Notes under the pieces: generated by a model
What the model saw: the letters and a program-made list of their open reading frames with translations, nothing else
The model's database searches: none
Told to the model about the DNA's origin: nothing
Program-made: the position numbers and the translations under genes
Shown: one piece after another, positions 46,801 to 60,315 of the stretch
Numbering within the stretch: position 1 is the first letter of the stretch
Layout of the letters: every line of letters starts with the position of its first letter
From: Diphasiastrum complanatum
Lineage: Eukaryota > Streptophyta > Lycopodiopsida > Lycopodiales > Lycopodiaceae
DNA length: 64,000 nucleotides
Reading direction: 5' to 3'
Assembly: GCA_029204225.1 (NCBI GenBank)
Contig: CM055100.1
Coordinates: forward strand, 3,883,089-3,947,088

Positions 46801-48463
46801 CTGAAAGATTAAACTTTGATTCCAAGTGTTTGCATGAGTAAAGATATGACAATAAAGAAACATATACAAAATAATTTGTGAATGCAGTTAGATAGTTTTT
46901 ATTTGATTATTGTTGTTGGTGATGATGTTGGTGTGTGATGCAGGTTGAAAGACTAGGGATGCATGTAAGTGAAACATGGGAACACTCAAACTTTTTGTTA
47001 TTTGTGGCTTGCATATAAAGCTACATCTAAAGCATGGGCATGCATGCATGCACGCAAAAGAGAGGGACATGAATCTTTTGCTATTGACAACCTACATATA
47101 GAGATGCACCTAAAGGATCGAGTTGTTGCACCAAAGTCCTTAGCAATGTGGCAAAGCTTTTCGTGCGCACATAACCTTATAAATCAAGGCATTTACTTTA
47201 ATGTTGACTTTTGTACAAACACCATTAACCAACTTGAACACGCAGTATTACCTTTTCCAAAGCAATGTAAAAAACTTGGAGAAGACAACAAAATTTTGTA
47301 TGCTCAAAATGAAGAGCCCTAAGGAGATGAAGCAAAATCTTTGAGCATGGAGGAGCCCCTTATGACTAACCACACGTGGGAGCATGGAGAAGCCCCTTAT
47401 CTATAAGGCATGCTCCACATGTGGGAGTAGTTTTGACCTTACCAATCATATCGCACCATGTGGCATTGCCATGTGGAACCTTACAAAAATGACATGTAGC
47501 AAAAGTCTCTCATTTATTCCATAAGCAAAACATCTTTTTAGCTCCATCACAATATGTATGCCAGTTTGCAATAAATTTGCAAGCATGTGTGTGTGTGTGT
47601 CCAACACACACACAATACACAAGCCATGTCCCCCCCCCCTCTCAACTATAAGATGTCTATACACTCCTGGTGAACCATATATGTAGAACCATATTTATTG
47701 TCGATGAGTCCTCGATCACATGGCAAGTGTCCGTTATTAGGGAAACTCATTTCCACATGTAGACATCATTTTTCACACTTGTTTCCCATTATGGCAAAAT
47801 GAGGGATTGGGGATATGAGTTTCTTTGCAAAAGAATTGAGGAACCAACATTTTTCAAAACTATGTTATTAACCCAAGTTTGTAACATAAGGCTCTTGCAC
47901 AAATCCAGAACTATACAGATGTAGCAATACAAAACATGTATCAAAGCTTGGAACCATTATATTATCCCAAAGTTCTTTTAGTCCCTTACTAAATTTGTCT
48001 TTTCCTCAACATGTATTCTATGATTTTCTTTTGATTTCATGATCATGAAAGGAGTTTGAATTGCCAAGCTTATGTTTGAGGTCTATAACATAGAGATATA
48101 GAGAGAGATGAAATGATTTACTAGTTTCCAATAAAAGACCCTATAGAATGTATCAGACATTAAAAAAGCACATGTCTATGTTGCTATATCTCGTTGCCCC
48201 TTTTTCACAAATTGTCTTTACAAAGACAACTATTTCCCAAAACGTTTTGGATAATTCCTTACAAAACAAGAACGATGTGGTATTTTGCCACAAAGGCCCT
48301 GCCATGTCATATTGTCGGAATTTTCCTTTTTGTTAATCTAATAATTTTAGCATTATGGGAAGGCATTTGTGACATAATACGACTATAATAAGTTGAACTT
48401 TTTGTGAAGATTAAACTCATGTATATGATAAAGTTTAGAAATGTGTACAAAATTATGTTGTGT
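46801..48463. other. No recognisable gene
   Basis: A GT/AC hairpin lies at 47585-47610 (TGTGTGTGTGT..ACACACACAC) with a short C run at about 47.63 kb. A short direct repeat (GGAGCATGGAGAAGCCCCTTAT-like) is near 47.34-47.40 kb. No gene is supported. Confidence 0.4.
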
Positions 48464-49659
48464 TGTTGGCTGATTCTGACGAATCCCAAGATACTCGACC
48501 AGAGCTAACCAAGAGCAGTGAGCCACCTTTTGATGGTGACCTCTAGTAGAGAGCATTATTTCATTTGTAATTTGTGAAATGTGGAAATTCCACTAGGATG
48601 CCACCTAAGGAGCTCTCTTGCTTGTTTAAGAGACACCCTCTTTGAGAAGAGGAGCTTTTTGTGTAATGTACCTACTCTATGTCCAAATGAGAAGAGCCTC
48701 CATGAGTTTGGTGCATCCATTAAGCTCCTTGATCATGCTTGTTTCTTGAGTGATGCATTCATGATCTGGCCCTTCCATCCTTTGTGTGTGGTTGTGGATA
48801 GTAGAGTGAATTAGTTTTCCTGCTTTCCTAGAGTGGATTAGATTTCATTTCTTGTTTGTGGATTAATGTAGGAATCAGCATTCAGGTAAACTAAATAGGC
48901 TGGGTTTGTGATGTAATTCTTGCATATCCCCTTACAACCATGTTCTTGATGTTCTTGGGATGTCCAATAATCAAAAGACTGGTTGGTTTCTTGATTCTTG
49001 GACTTCTAAAATGTTGTTAGATTAGTTTCTTGTTTCAGTTTTGTGGGTTAATGTATGTGTAGTATAGCTTAGGATCTAATCCAGTTCGTTTTGCAGCATT
49101 AAAGTAGGATTTTCATGGCATTTCAACCATTCTAAACGCTGATTTTTGGGTTGAATGCATGATCTGCATGTTTGGTTTGAAGCATGTGATTCCAATGCAA
49201 GAGTGACTTTCCTGAGTCGTCCTTTGACAGCAGGCATGACAATACTAAAATGTTCATCAGTCTCCTCTGCCCAATTTGGGCCTTGAAACGAACAGGTTAA
49301 TAATCAAGAAAAGCCCATAACCTATGTTGACAGGTAGACGAACAAGAAATGTAACATGTAAACCAGAAAACCATGAAGAAACAAAAGTTTAACATATTCT
49401 AAAGTAGAGAATCTGTAGACATTTGGCCCGTTGTCGCTTGCACCACTCACATTCTGAAATGATCCATGTTGCAACACTACCCCTGATCAGATCCATCCCA
49501 AAAACATGACACATTTCAAGATCTGTTCACAGCTCAGAAGGACTTCCAAAAACTCACAACACGACCGCCATGCCTCCTCAGATCCTCCTGCATCCTCATT
49601 CACCCAACCCACAAGTATCTTTTGCACCTCATTCACACCTTCTCTCCCATCTCAACCGA

Positions 49660-50190
49660 CTCCTTCTCTCCCATCTTGACGGAGTCATGTTGACAATGCC
49701 CTCTTGACCGAGTCGCAACTTGAAATCTTGACCAAGTTGTTTGGAAGCCATCTCGACCGATGCCTCCATAAGCCATCTCAACCGAGCCCCTTCGTTGGCA
49801 TCTCAGTCGAGCCCCTCAGTTGGCATCTCAACCGAAGCCCCTCTGTTGGCATCTCGACCGAAGGTTTCCGTCAGCATCTTGACCGAAGGTCTCCGTTGGC
49901 ATCTCGACCGAAGCCCTCCGTCACCATCTCGACTGACACTCTCTGTCACCATCTCAACCGACGCCCCCCGTCAGCATCTCGACCAACTCCTCCACTTTGT
50001 ATCTCGACCGGCTCCTCCACTTCAGATCTTGACCAACTGTTATTCTCTCAGATCTTGACCGAGGAAGACACTTGATATTCCAAACGACGCCTCCACTTCC
50101 ATCTTGACCGATGCCTCCACTCCATCTCGACCGAGTCGCCACACTCCATCAAATCTCCACCGCGTCGCCTCCACTCAATCTCGACCGAGT
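49660..50190 (+). repeat. Minisatellite, about 24-26 bp period
   Basis: Roughly 20 imperfect units of the form CATCTCGACCGA followed by GCC-CTCCGTTGG or GTCAGC. The units are best ordered between 49.78 and 50.06 kb. Periodicity makes several frames stay open on the plus strand (123 and 105 codons), which I do not accept as genes. Confidence 0.75.
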
Positions 50191-50199
50191 CAAAAAAAC

Positions 50200-50445
50200 C
50201 ACAAAATTTTTGATATTTTCATATTCTTCGATACTTTCTTAATTTTTTTGAGCCTTCATTAAGTTTTCGATACTTCGTTAAATTTCGATAGTTTGTTCTT
50301 TTTCGATACATTATTTTCGACCCCGCTAAATTTTCGATCCTTTGAAATTTTTGACCCATTAAATTTTTTTCGATCCATCCATTTTTTCGAAACTCCATTT
50401 TTGATACTCCAATTTTTGAGTCAATTTTTTTTTGAGTTATCAGTC
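50200..50445. repeat. AT-rich TTCGAT repeat block
   Basis: TTTTCGATAC or TTTTGATAC recurs every 12-30 bases in T-rich DNA directly after the minisatellite. Irregular period. Confidence 0.5.
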
Positions 50446-53400
50446 TTTCCGTTTTCTGACGAGATTTCCACTACCTGCATATCACGAAACCAATCTAAGA
50501 CATAGGAAATCTAAACAAAGGTTCGTTTATGAATCTCATGATTCGAAGGTTACTAACGGGAATAGTATCTTTTCCTTCCATGTATTTCAAGCGCTATGTT
50601 ACAATATCTATTATCAATGATAGTAGATTTAGTGTCAACAATCCTGCCTTGTTTTTGACAAGGGCATATCAGAGTTTTTCTCATTACTCTACAAGACAAA
50701 TGAGATATTGTGATTGTCAAGGTGACTTATAAGTGTGGATGAATGAAAGTTTTATTCGCCAAGTGAAAAATATAGTTCTCACTCTCCGTATAGTTCGTAT
50801 ATTTCCTTGTTCCTCTTCATCTCTTTTGTGTGACAGCTTCTTGCATGAGAAATAGCCACTGCACGAGAGTCTTCCGTAGAGTATCTCAAGAACACATTTT
50901 CATTCATCTATCCATCTTCAGATCACCTTGTACAGAGTTTAGGATCTTTGAGCATAATGAAAATTTCATAAATCCATGTCAGTCCAGAGTTGATTCCTAC
51001 ATCTCATCGTCATATTCATCTTCAAGTCAACTACAGCAAGATCGAAACAAATTTAGTTAAAATTTGTTCAATCTTTAGTCTAGTCGCATGTTCAACGTGT
51101 TCAACTACGTGTTCCAATCGCCAATCCAACCTTGAGCGTGCAAGTTACAGATACCAACATCTCCACCAACAGATTTTTTGGGGGGAGAGAGAGTGGATAT
51201 GCAAGCATCCACTGGAGCAGCCACATCGCCAACAATACCATCAACAAGATCGACAGCCAAGGTCACAAAACCAAAGACGATAACGACAAGGCTAAGAAGA
51301 CAGATAGACAAATCAGAACGACACAATCAGAAGAAGCACCCCAGTCACGACGAAGATCCTTCAGAAAAGAGAAGTACAAGTATTGGAAAATCAATCTCCT
51401 TCTTCAACCAGACCTCTTGTCACAACATCTGCATCCATTCTCATGCCTATCGCCCATACCATCTACCGTTGTCACCACCACCACCACCCTTTCTTCCATC
51501 TGTTTGTTTATCATTAGTTCACTGTGTGTGTTTGTCTAAGAAATTCCCAGTTTTTGATAGTCTTACCGAAGCAGTTGATAGATCAATGCAAATGTCTTGC
51601 GGAGACCAACTATCACCTACATTGGTTGATCAACCGGAAAAGATTTAAGAAGCAGGCAAAGCAGCTAGAATAAATAAAGAGAAAGATCCAAGAAGATGAG
51701 GAGGAAAGGACAAAAACTAAGCAACAGTTGAGTTAGATCGATCTTGATCAAAATAAACTCTTTGGAGCAATGATAGTCAAATCCCCTCCTATGAAGCCTA
51801 AAGAGATCCAAAAGTAACGGATCAAAGGAAAAAATAACTGCAGAAAAGACAAAGATGAAGACAAATATAAACCTACAAAAGAAAACGGGCTCCTCACCTA
51901 GCAAGTGGTGGTCAAAGCTCGACATTGCAAGGGTCCAAGGCTGCAATTGTAGAACTATTAGTTCCTTCACCCTTCCACCAAGCCTTCATCATGTTTTCCT
52001 ACCGTCACCAAACTATCCGTCCAAATATGTTTCTACCATCAATTTGTCAATGAATCCACCCCGTTTGAAGAGTGGTAACCCAAGGTTTGTGCAACCTGCC
52101 AATCGAAGGTCCTCCTCTTCTTGTCAAGGCAAGAGCATCAACAAGACTGGAACTTCGACTGGGAGAAGAACTGTGGAAACGCACAGAAGCAAATGGAGGA
52201 CACAGACCTCCTAGAAGCTAGTACTTGCCAAGAAACCAAAATGAAAGTGATAAAAAGAAGAAGAAAAAGAGACACACGGGATGCACTCAAACATGCAAGT
52301 TGTGAAGCTGCTGGGAGCTCTCCAATTTTGAGAATGTCAACCACTTGCAGCAATAAGACATTTTGGTTAAATTGCGACAATTTGCTAAAACAGTTTTTTG
52401 ATAAAGACCAGCAACAATAAACACTTGGTTTTATGCAAGCGAATGATGATCTATGCTTTTCCAAGTGACAATTGAAAATGCCAATGCAAAGCGAAGCAAT
52501 ATCATCTAATATGAGTTGCAATGGGTCCTGCAACACATTAGGGGTGGGATGATGTTGGTTCATTATGATGAATCCCCAAGATACTCGACCAGAGCTAACC
52601 AAGAGCACCTCTCACCTTAGACCGAGGAGGTCTCTGAGAAGATGAGACGAACGTGGATTGAGAGCCGAGAAGTACTAGTTGATCATGACAAGTAGACACT
52701 GTTAAGCCTCATGGTGAATCCCGAAAGATGGAATGACCATGTAGGAAGTAGTATTTTTAGGCAAATGTAATAAATGTAAGTAGACCCCTCTTAAAAAAAG
52801 TAGAGTGAGCCACCTTTTGATGGTGACCTCTAGTGGAGGGCATTATTCCACTTGTAATTTATGAAATGTGAAAATTCAACTAGGATGCCACCCCTAGGAG
52901 CTCTCTTGCTTATTTAACAGACACCCTCTTTGAAAAGAGGAGCTTTTTGTGTAATGTACCTACTCCTTGTCCAAATGAGAAGAGCCTCCACGGGTTTGGT
53001 GCATCCATTGAGCTCCTTGATCATGCTTGTTTCTTGAATGATGCATATATGATCTTGCCCTTCCATCCTTTGTGTGTGGTTGTGGGTAGTAGAGTGGACT
53101 AGTTTTCTTGCTTTTCTAGAGTGGATTAGATTTCATTTCTTGTTTGTGGATTAATGTAGGAATTAGCATTCATGTAAACTAAATAGGTTGGGTTTGTGAT
53201 GTAATTCTTGCATATTCCCTCACAACCCTGTTCTTGATGTTCTTGGGATGTCCAATAATCAAAAGACTGGTTGGTTTCTTGATTCTTGGATTTCTAAAAT
53301 GCTGTTAGATTAGTTTCTTGTTTCAGTTATGTGGATTAATGTATGTGTAGTATAGCTTAGGATTTGATCCAGTTCGTTTTGCAGCATTAAAGTAGGATTT

Positions 53401-54174
53401 TCATGGAATTTCGCCATTCTACATGATGATTTCTGGGTTGAATGCATGATCTACATGTTTGGTTTGAAGCATGTGATTCCAGTGCAAGAGTGACTTCCCT
53501 GAGTTGTCCTCTGGTATTCAGGACAAAAACTACAACGATTACCAATCCCTTTCTGCCTGATCTAGGTATCATAATAAACAAGAAAACATCAAGAAAATGC
53601 CCAGCGTAGCCTGGTAACAAGCATAATACATCTGTAACCAGAGAAGAAGTAAAAAAAGAGCCAACAGATTCTCTAGAGTAGGGAATCTGTGAACATGTGT
53701 AGTGGATCTATGTTTTGATTTTGAAATTTTATAGATAATGATAAAGTTCAGTACAAGCAGTAGAAAGTTCAATTTTAAATGAAACAACATATCATTTTTT
53801 CTCTTTTAGAAGATAAGTTTGGGCTTGTAAATTAGAAATTCCTAGATGTCAAGTTGATGTTTCTCAAATCGCGAATATATTCCCAATTTCCATACTTTGC
53901 CTAGATTTGAGCCACAAATAAACCAGTCTAGTATTGAATGCATGTCATATATTGAATTGCTTGATATCGAAATGGAACGTGTTGGACTGGTTGCTTTTCT
54001 TGTTTCTTGACTAGTTTTGTTCATTCGATAGATGTGTTAGCTTGTACCAAACTTAGCTTGTCAATTTCGTCACACCTTTCTGAAAACTTATTCTTTGGCT
54101 TTGAACTTGTTGAAGAAGACTTTTTCAAGTTTTTAGTGATTGTGGTATTTAGAAATTTCTTGTCAATCCATATT

Positions 54175-54365
54175 CATTAGTATTCAGAGTATTGATGATC
54201 GGTACTTCAAGTATTCATGATCCGTATTCAAGACCATTCATGAGCTGTATTCAAGAGTGTTGACAATAATCATGATCAATATTCAAAATATTTCAATATT
54301 CATGATCAATAATCAAAGTATTCACAATCAATATTCAAGTGTATTTATGTTTAGTATTCACAATA
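54175..54365. repeat. Degenerate TATTCA tandem repeats
   Basis: TATTCATGATC, TATTCAAGA, TATTCACAATC and relatives repeat every 20-30 bp. Confidence 0.5.
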
Positions 54366-54979
54366 AGGTCTGTTTGTGGAAGAGATGTCTCGGGTGATAC
54401 TATTCTTGTCAAGTTGAACTTGGTCCTGGTTGTCCAACTGTTCTTACAACACAAGCATCAACAAAGGTGTACAATTGCTCCAAGGAAAATTTTCTAAGCA
54501 ATTACTTCAGGTACAAATGGGTAGCGAAGCATTATTTGTTGTTTTACCAAATCCGGTCACATGTCTTTCATTTGCCAAACATAAGCCATGCCATACTTAA
54601 TCATTAGAATACTACTGCAAGCTCAACTGGCTTGGACTGAAGAGGCGTGTCTATGATTGTTGATAGAGAAGAGAGAAGATGACTCTCTCCACGAGTTACA
54701 TCCTTTTATAGCAGGTCCAAACCCTATTTAGCCACTTGGCTTTCCCACCAAAATGCTAACCCTACCAATTTTGGGTCTAGATTCAATGTACCCAACTTAT
54801 TCAAATTGAATCTACTCAAACTCGCATTCTATCTTTCCCACACTTTCAAAAAGTGTTTATTCAAATGAAATTTAGACTAATGAACTTTGAAAAGTCAACC
54901 TCTAAGTCTAAAACAAGTTTCGGCCTCAATATGCCAAATATGAAAATATTGCAAAATGTGATGAAACTAGTTGAATCTT

Positions 54980-55073
54980 TCACAAGTGACTCCATCCTAA
55001 CCTTCCAAATAGCATAATTGGTAAAAGTTAACCTCTCACTAGCTTCTAGAAGGTATGCTCCAACTGATCCCAT
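54980..55073 (-). pseudogene. Copia gag N-terminal scrap
   Basis: Minus strand from ATG at 55073: LLEASERLTFTNYAIWKVRM, the start of a copia gag domain as in element C, then the frame loses similarity. Confidence 0.5.
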
Positions 55074-55299
55074 CTTACTAGTGAAATTCTACACACAGAT
55101 ATAGATTTGATTTAACTTGAAAACTCACAAAGGTTTCTAACTTGCAGTGTCTCACTAAAATTTGATTTCTAATCCAACAGATGGACTTTTAATCACAGTC
55201 CTATCACTCCCTCACAAAGCTGGAATGAAGATAAGATGATGTGAAAACTACTCTCAAGCAAATCTTGCCAATCTTGGCCATTTTTGGACAATAGAATGA

Positions 55300-55326
55300 C
55301 TCTATCTCTCTCTCTCTCTCTCTATC
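55300..55326. repeat. (TC)n microsatellite
   Basis: Short TCTCTC run with a few interruptions. Confidence 0.7.
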
Positions 55327-58080
55327 ACTTTGATGTACTTTCAAGACCTGTTTTTAACTTTAAGAGGGCTCGAATTCAGCCTAGATTAATTATCTTGAGG
55401 ACCATAAACGGATCTTTGAATGATCCACAAGGTTAATTGTGTGCTTGCTTAACAATCTATCAAATACTAGTCAACAAATCAAGATCTAGTATAGCAGTTT
55501 GATAGGAAACAAGTAGTGACAATCAAAGCATTGATCAAGAACTGAATCTCGAATTCACACGTGTGAACATCAGGCTGCTATACGACATGTAGATAGAGTT
55601 TGATGTGTGCCAAAGCTTGGTTTCATTGGAATCAATCACAATCACAATAGATAGAGAGAAAATCCAAGTTTCCTCTTGGAGCTCCAAAAAAAATTCTAAC
55701 TTCTCACTATGGAGAGATGAAGCTACATAGTAAACCCACTTCCTTTGCAAAGTTAGGTGAAAATCCAGCATGTAATAAAGAAGTAGACTCAAATTTCTTG
55801 CCCTAAAATGAAACCCTAGCCTAGATCCTAGAGTCATGCTTGGTAGGTGCATGGTTGGTACAAATCTCATCATCATAAATCAAGGTCTAGATCCTACAAA
55901 GTAGGAATCACTACCAAATGGACACACCCACTTCTCTTGACTCGTGCTAACCTACATTAGGTGTAGATTGCCATGTGGCACTTTGGCCATACAAGTGTCA
56001 AACAAAAAATATAGACAAAATGTACAATATTCTACATGGCTAGATTTGCCAACATAGGCAATTTCTCAATTTCTCACAGTTGGATCTCTTTCAAAGCTGG
56101 CAACAAAGGACCAATAAATACCAAAGTCCCACCAAGACGTCTTTGATTCGAAGATGTGTCATACCTTATGACTGCTACAATCCTCATGGAAGTGAATAAG
56201 GACCGAGAAGTTGAAAAAATTACTTATGAGTGTCTTATTTGCATACACTTATTTATTTAGCTCATGCTAAAAATTGACAGCACATGAGCTTCATATACCA
56301 TTTAGGTAGTTTGTGTTGAGATGATCCACTACGAGGTGAGTAGGAATGCTCTAGACTCCTAATTGTCTTCCAATTGTGCCTTTTTAGGCTTGATTTAGAA
56401 CTTTTTTTATTCTTAGGTTGTGCTACATACTTTTGTTCATAGAGTTGATGACACAATAAAAATTTATCTTCTTAGTTTCACATATGAGCAGTCCTACTAT
56501 ATCAAGTTATGTGGATTAAGACTCAAACAACCATTGAACAAGCAAACATACATAAAGCTACCAAAAATGGGTTCCCATTCAGGTTACACCCCTTGTAGTT
56601 TTTTTAAGTTGGAAAAAGTCTCATTTTGGTTTGCGATCTTAAATTTTAGATTGTTAGACTAAATATCAGAATAAACACACTTGTTATTGAAAATAAATAG
56701 TCTAAAAAAGATCAAAAAATTCTAGAAAGACCATGTTACAGGCACATGCTTGCTAATTTAAAAAAGTAACTATCTACTCCATAAAAGTGAAGAATTTCAC
56801 TCTCAGCGATCTCAAGCACTAGCTTGAATGCAGTCTACAAGAGCTCCATAAGCACTCAACACCAAATAGAGAGTAGAGAGTCGTAGTGAGAGAGTAAACT
56901 CCTCTCAAATTTGGATGTAAAAGTCCAAATCTTAAAATAAGCTGTGGATTTTGGCTTTTCGATGAGGTGTCTTCTTTGGCCTCAAGGTTCTAAATTTTAG
57001 ACACTGTTACAAAATGTCCAATTTACTTGGATTAAATTGATAGCTCAAAACTAGAACATTAAAAAAAGCAATGCCTATCACCATTGAGATGAACTTATGT
57101 ATGTGTAATGCTAGAGTATGGGACTAGGCTAAGCATTTTTTTTAGTATGAGTACCTAGGCTTACATGAGGTTTTTCAATATATCTCTCAACAACAAAATC
57201 ATCTTTTTTCTTTGTCTAGACAAAAGAAAAAATTATCTTGTAATAAGGTTTTCAAGCCAAAAAAGTTGATATTTTTTTTGTTAGAAACCAACTATCAAAA
57301 GTAGGTCATCACCATTAGAAGTGTTAGGGCCATCAAATGTATTCTTCATTAACATGATCAATGAGGTGAGCATGGAGCTTACTACGTGGAGCTAGTAGAC
57401 ATACAAAATTATCCAAGCACTAAATGAAAGTGTGATGGTCATGGTGATCCTAATATATTTTTCATGGTCTATGGTGTGTAATGCTTATAGTGATTATATC
57501 ATAGAGGTGTCGTTGATGTACCTCAACCTTTTAAAAAAACTTGGTACCTCAAATGTAGAGCATCATGAGAGGAATAGCAAAAAAATACTCAAAGCTATGC
57601 CCTTTACAAGATTCATATATTTGATTGGATCTTGCAACCTATGAAAAATTTGATTATATCAAATAATAAAGGCAAGTGAGTCACTTTCTATGTCCATGTG
57701 GCCAATCATGTCTTGACATAGTGGCTTCACCATGATGTAAGTTGTCGAACTCGAAAAATGAAACTCAACTCTAGCACAATTTGAAATTGTTGCTAGGTAG
57801 ATTGCAACTACACTATTGGTTAGCATGTGCTGCCTATGGATGACTAAGTTTTCCAAGCTCACTTGTTTTACTTAAAAAGACAAATCGTGTTTGTTAAATC
57901 AAAGTTAAATGAAAGGGCATATGTTAACCTACTAAGGCTAAAAGTTTATTTATCACTCTGAAACTCTGAACATAGCCACTACTTCAATGAAAGTGTAAAA
58001 CATAAATACTTTAGCACTTGTTATGCCTTCAAGTCTATTATAGATTCAAACTAACTATGAGATTGAAACAATCACCCAAC
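55327..58080. other. No recognisable gene
   Basis: AT-rich DNA with many short frames and stops. No domains or paired repeats could be supported. Confidence 0.4.
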
Positions 58081-58082
58081 TA

Positions 58083-58340
58083 ACTCATGAAGGCATAGGA
58101 GGAAGACATTTTGTAGCTGATCTAATTGTAAGAAAAGTACTCCAAGGTGGATTTTGGTGGCCAACCCTTCACAAGGACGTCTATCAATTCACCAAGTCAT
58201 GTGATGTGTGCCAATGTTACCAAAAGCCCGTAGAACTAGACAAGATGCCCTTGCAACCTATCATAGGCCAAAGCCAATTTGAAAAGTGGGGAATCAAAAT
58301 TGTAGGCCCCGTACGTCTAGCTACTCATTACACACAGATA
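58083..58340 (+). pseudogene. Ty3/gypsy integrase zinc-finger fragment
   Basis: An open plus-strand stretch reading THEGIGGRHFVADLIVRKVL, GGFWWPTLHKDVYQF and KSCDVCQCYQK. The H..H..CxxC spacing is the HHCC integrase N-terminal finger, in wording typical of the Tat/Athila side of plant gypsy elements. The stretch continues to FEKWGIKIVGPV, the start of the catalytic core, then degenerates. It differs clearly from chromovirus B. Confidence 0.65.
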
Positions 58341-58509
58341 CTCATGCTATGGTGATGACAAGGGGACCAAGATCGTCAATCAACTTTATAATTTTTTATG
58401 ATGAGACAGAAAATTATAGAGCGTGGATTTCCTATGACTATCATAAGCTTCTTGGGTCTTGATGCCTTTCATCAACAAGACAAGCTTTTAGTGAAAAGAA
58501 GAAGATAAC

Positions 58510-58510
58510 G

Positions 58511-58584
<74 letters not shown>
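58510..58584. repeat. (CA)n microsatellite, about 75 bp
   Basis: CGCGCGCG followed by an uninterrupted CA run. Confidence 0.95.
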
Positions 58585-58586
<2 letters not shown>

Positions 58587-59024
58587 ATGTACCTTTTTAG
58601 AAAGCTAGGATGTTTGATTTTATGGTATCCCTAGGAGGCCAATCAATTTTAGAGGTGCTCATTCAAGATGGTTATATGCACAGGGAGAAGGCACATAAGC
58701 AAGGAGGATACTAGGATGATAATGGTCCCATCTTTTACCAACCACTTCCTAGTATCCCTCCATTTTTGTTTTTCCTCATCAATCCCATGTATCCTCCATC
58801 TATTTAGTGTAAGGCATCGTGGCCAGTAGATCTCAATCTCAAAGTGACATGTATAACCTACAATTGAGGCCAAATATTTTCCACATGTTTGCATGCGCAA
58901 ATCATCACAATCAAATCAAGGGGCCAAGTTTAAACGGGTGAAACAAGCCACCACAATACATGATCCTCCAGTAGATGCAATTTAAGAATAGTTGTCTTAC
59001 GATTTCTTGTATGCATGTTATGTT

Positions 59025-60315
59025 AGAATGAGGGTTTTTGCTTATGGCATAATAAGGAGTTGTAACCACATGGGGATGTGACTAACTATGATTTTTGAAA
59101 CATGGACGACTCTTATTTCTTTAATAAATCTATGACCTACTACAATAGGTTGTGTTGACAATTGCGGGTTAGGTCTCTTGGAACTAGGCTTGGAATGGAA
59201 ACGAGAGGCCCTCTTTTCAAGTGAAGGGCCGTTTTTACTTCAACTTTTTTAGTAACTTATAAGTTTCATGGCTAATTTTTCTTTGGGTATTTTCAAATTC
59301 AAGTGTCCAACCAACAAGTCCCTCATTGTGAGTGGCGGGATTTGATTGGGGCATATGTAAAAAAGAGAGTCCTCTCTCCCTTTCACATTCAACTTGAGTT
59401 GCCATTAGATGGCAGGGCCCCTTTGCCACATGGGGGGCAGCTGAGGTCATTATAATCACCCAGGCTCATTGCTTGAAAGTTGAGCTAAATAAATTCCAAT
59501 GGGTTAATCATAAGAAACAATTTCAAATATGACCAATTTAATGGAGGAGAGATAAAATGTGGAGAGAAAGTCATGCAAATGTAGGTTATCTAGCAATAGA
59601 CTTCGTTTGGAAGGGTGATGAATTGGCTATAAAACTTAAGAGGTGTTTTCACATAGAAAGGGGCTAAATCCATTTTTTTTAAAAGACTTTACCTACACCG
59701 CCCCCCCCCCCCCCCCCCCCCCCCCCCCTCTCAACAACAACAACTAGCCCCCACATTAGTAGTAGTTTTCACATAGGAGGGAACTTCAACTGGCTTAAAT
59801 TTAAATTTGGATAGTATGGAAAGAAATCTCATTGAGTTACAAACCTTGGTCCTGGTTAAGTGAACATACTACTGGAGCTCCCTTGGCGTGTGCCAGTCCC
59901 TTTGTATGTGCACTTACACCATGTTAGCATTATTTGTGCTACCTAGGAGTAAGTAGCACCTTGCGTGAAAGGGGGGGAGGCCACTTCATTGAGTGGCCTT
60001 AGCCAATGGGAGCAAAATATTTGGGTCCTCTCTAGCTTCTATGTGAAAACACCTTCAGTCTTGTTTTATTGGATGAGATGCATGGCAAAGTGAGGATTTA
60101 TCTTCCCAAGCATAGTCTAAAACTTCCCTTAAGATTTCTTAGTCGGCAATTTAAGTTATAGTGAATGATTGTTTATGGCATAATAGAGAATTGCCACCCA
60201 CATGGGCAAAATGTTCATGAATTTGAGTTTGCCAAGTCTCCAAGTTTAATTTGTTTAACAAGTTCATAACTTGCTATAATAGGTCCTGGGGGACTAGGCT
60301 TGAAACTTGTAGCAA
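59025..60315. repeat. Pair of diverged direct repeats about 1.1 kb apart
   Basis: Segments near 59.03-59.20 and 60.15-60.31 kb share TTTATGGCATAATA-like, CCACATGGG, ATAATAGGT and GGACTAGGCTTG words in the same order. They could be old LTR ends or a local duplication. No coding sequence lies between them. Confidence 0.35.
59701..59728. repeat. 28 bp poly-C tract
   Basis: Uninterrupted C run, i.e. G-quadruplex-forming on the minus strand. Its length may be unstable or an assembly artefact. Confidence 0.9.

Larger units (their letters stand above)
48464..53700 (+). mobile_element. Large LTR element without retroviral genes (LARD-like)
   Basis: Two long direct repeats: left from 48464 to about 49420 and right from 52553 to about 53700. 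The right one is preceded by a purine tract (AGGGGTGGGATGA), so the element is plus-oriented. Both start TGTTGG..ATTNTGANGAATCCC. The right copy has about 190 bp (52605-52800) absent from the left. The roughly 3.1 kb interior has no gag, RT or integrase. It holds a minisatellite, a TTCGAT-rich repeat, and Ser/Pro or Lys/Arg-rich short frames. This fits a large retrotransposon derivative mobilised in trans. A possible primer site TGGCCCGTTGTCGC lies near 49.43 kb, so the tRNA used may differ from the other elements. Confidence 0.6.

Noticed and set aside
49704-50075. 123-codon plus-strand ORF rich in Ser, Pro, His and Asp
   Set aside because: It lies within the 24-26 bp minisatellite, and several frames stay open because of the periodicity.
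49660-50190. CRISPR-like array
   Set aside because: The units vary continuously with no distinct spacer and repeat classes, and the context is a plant genome.
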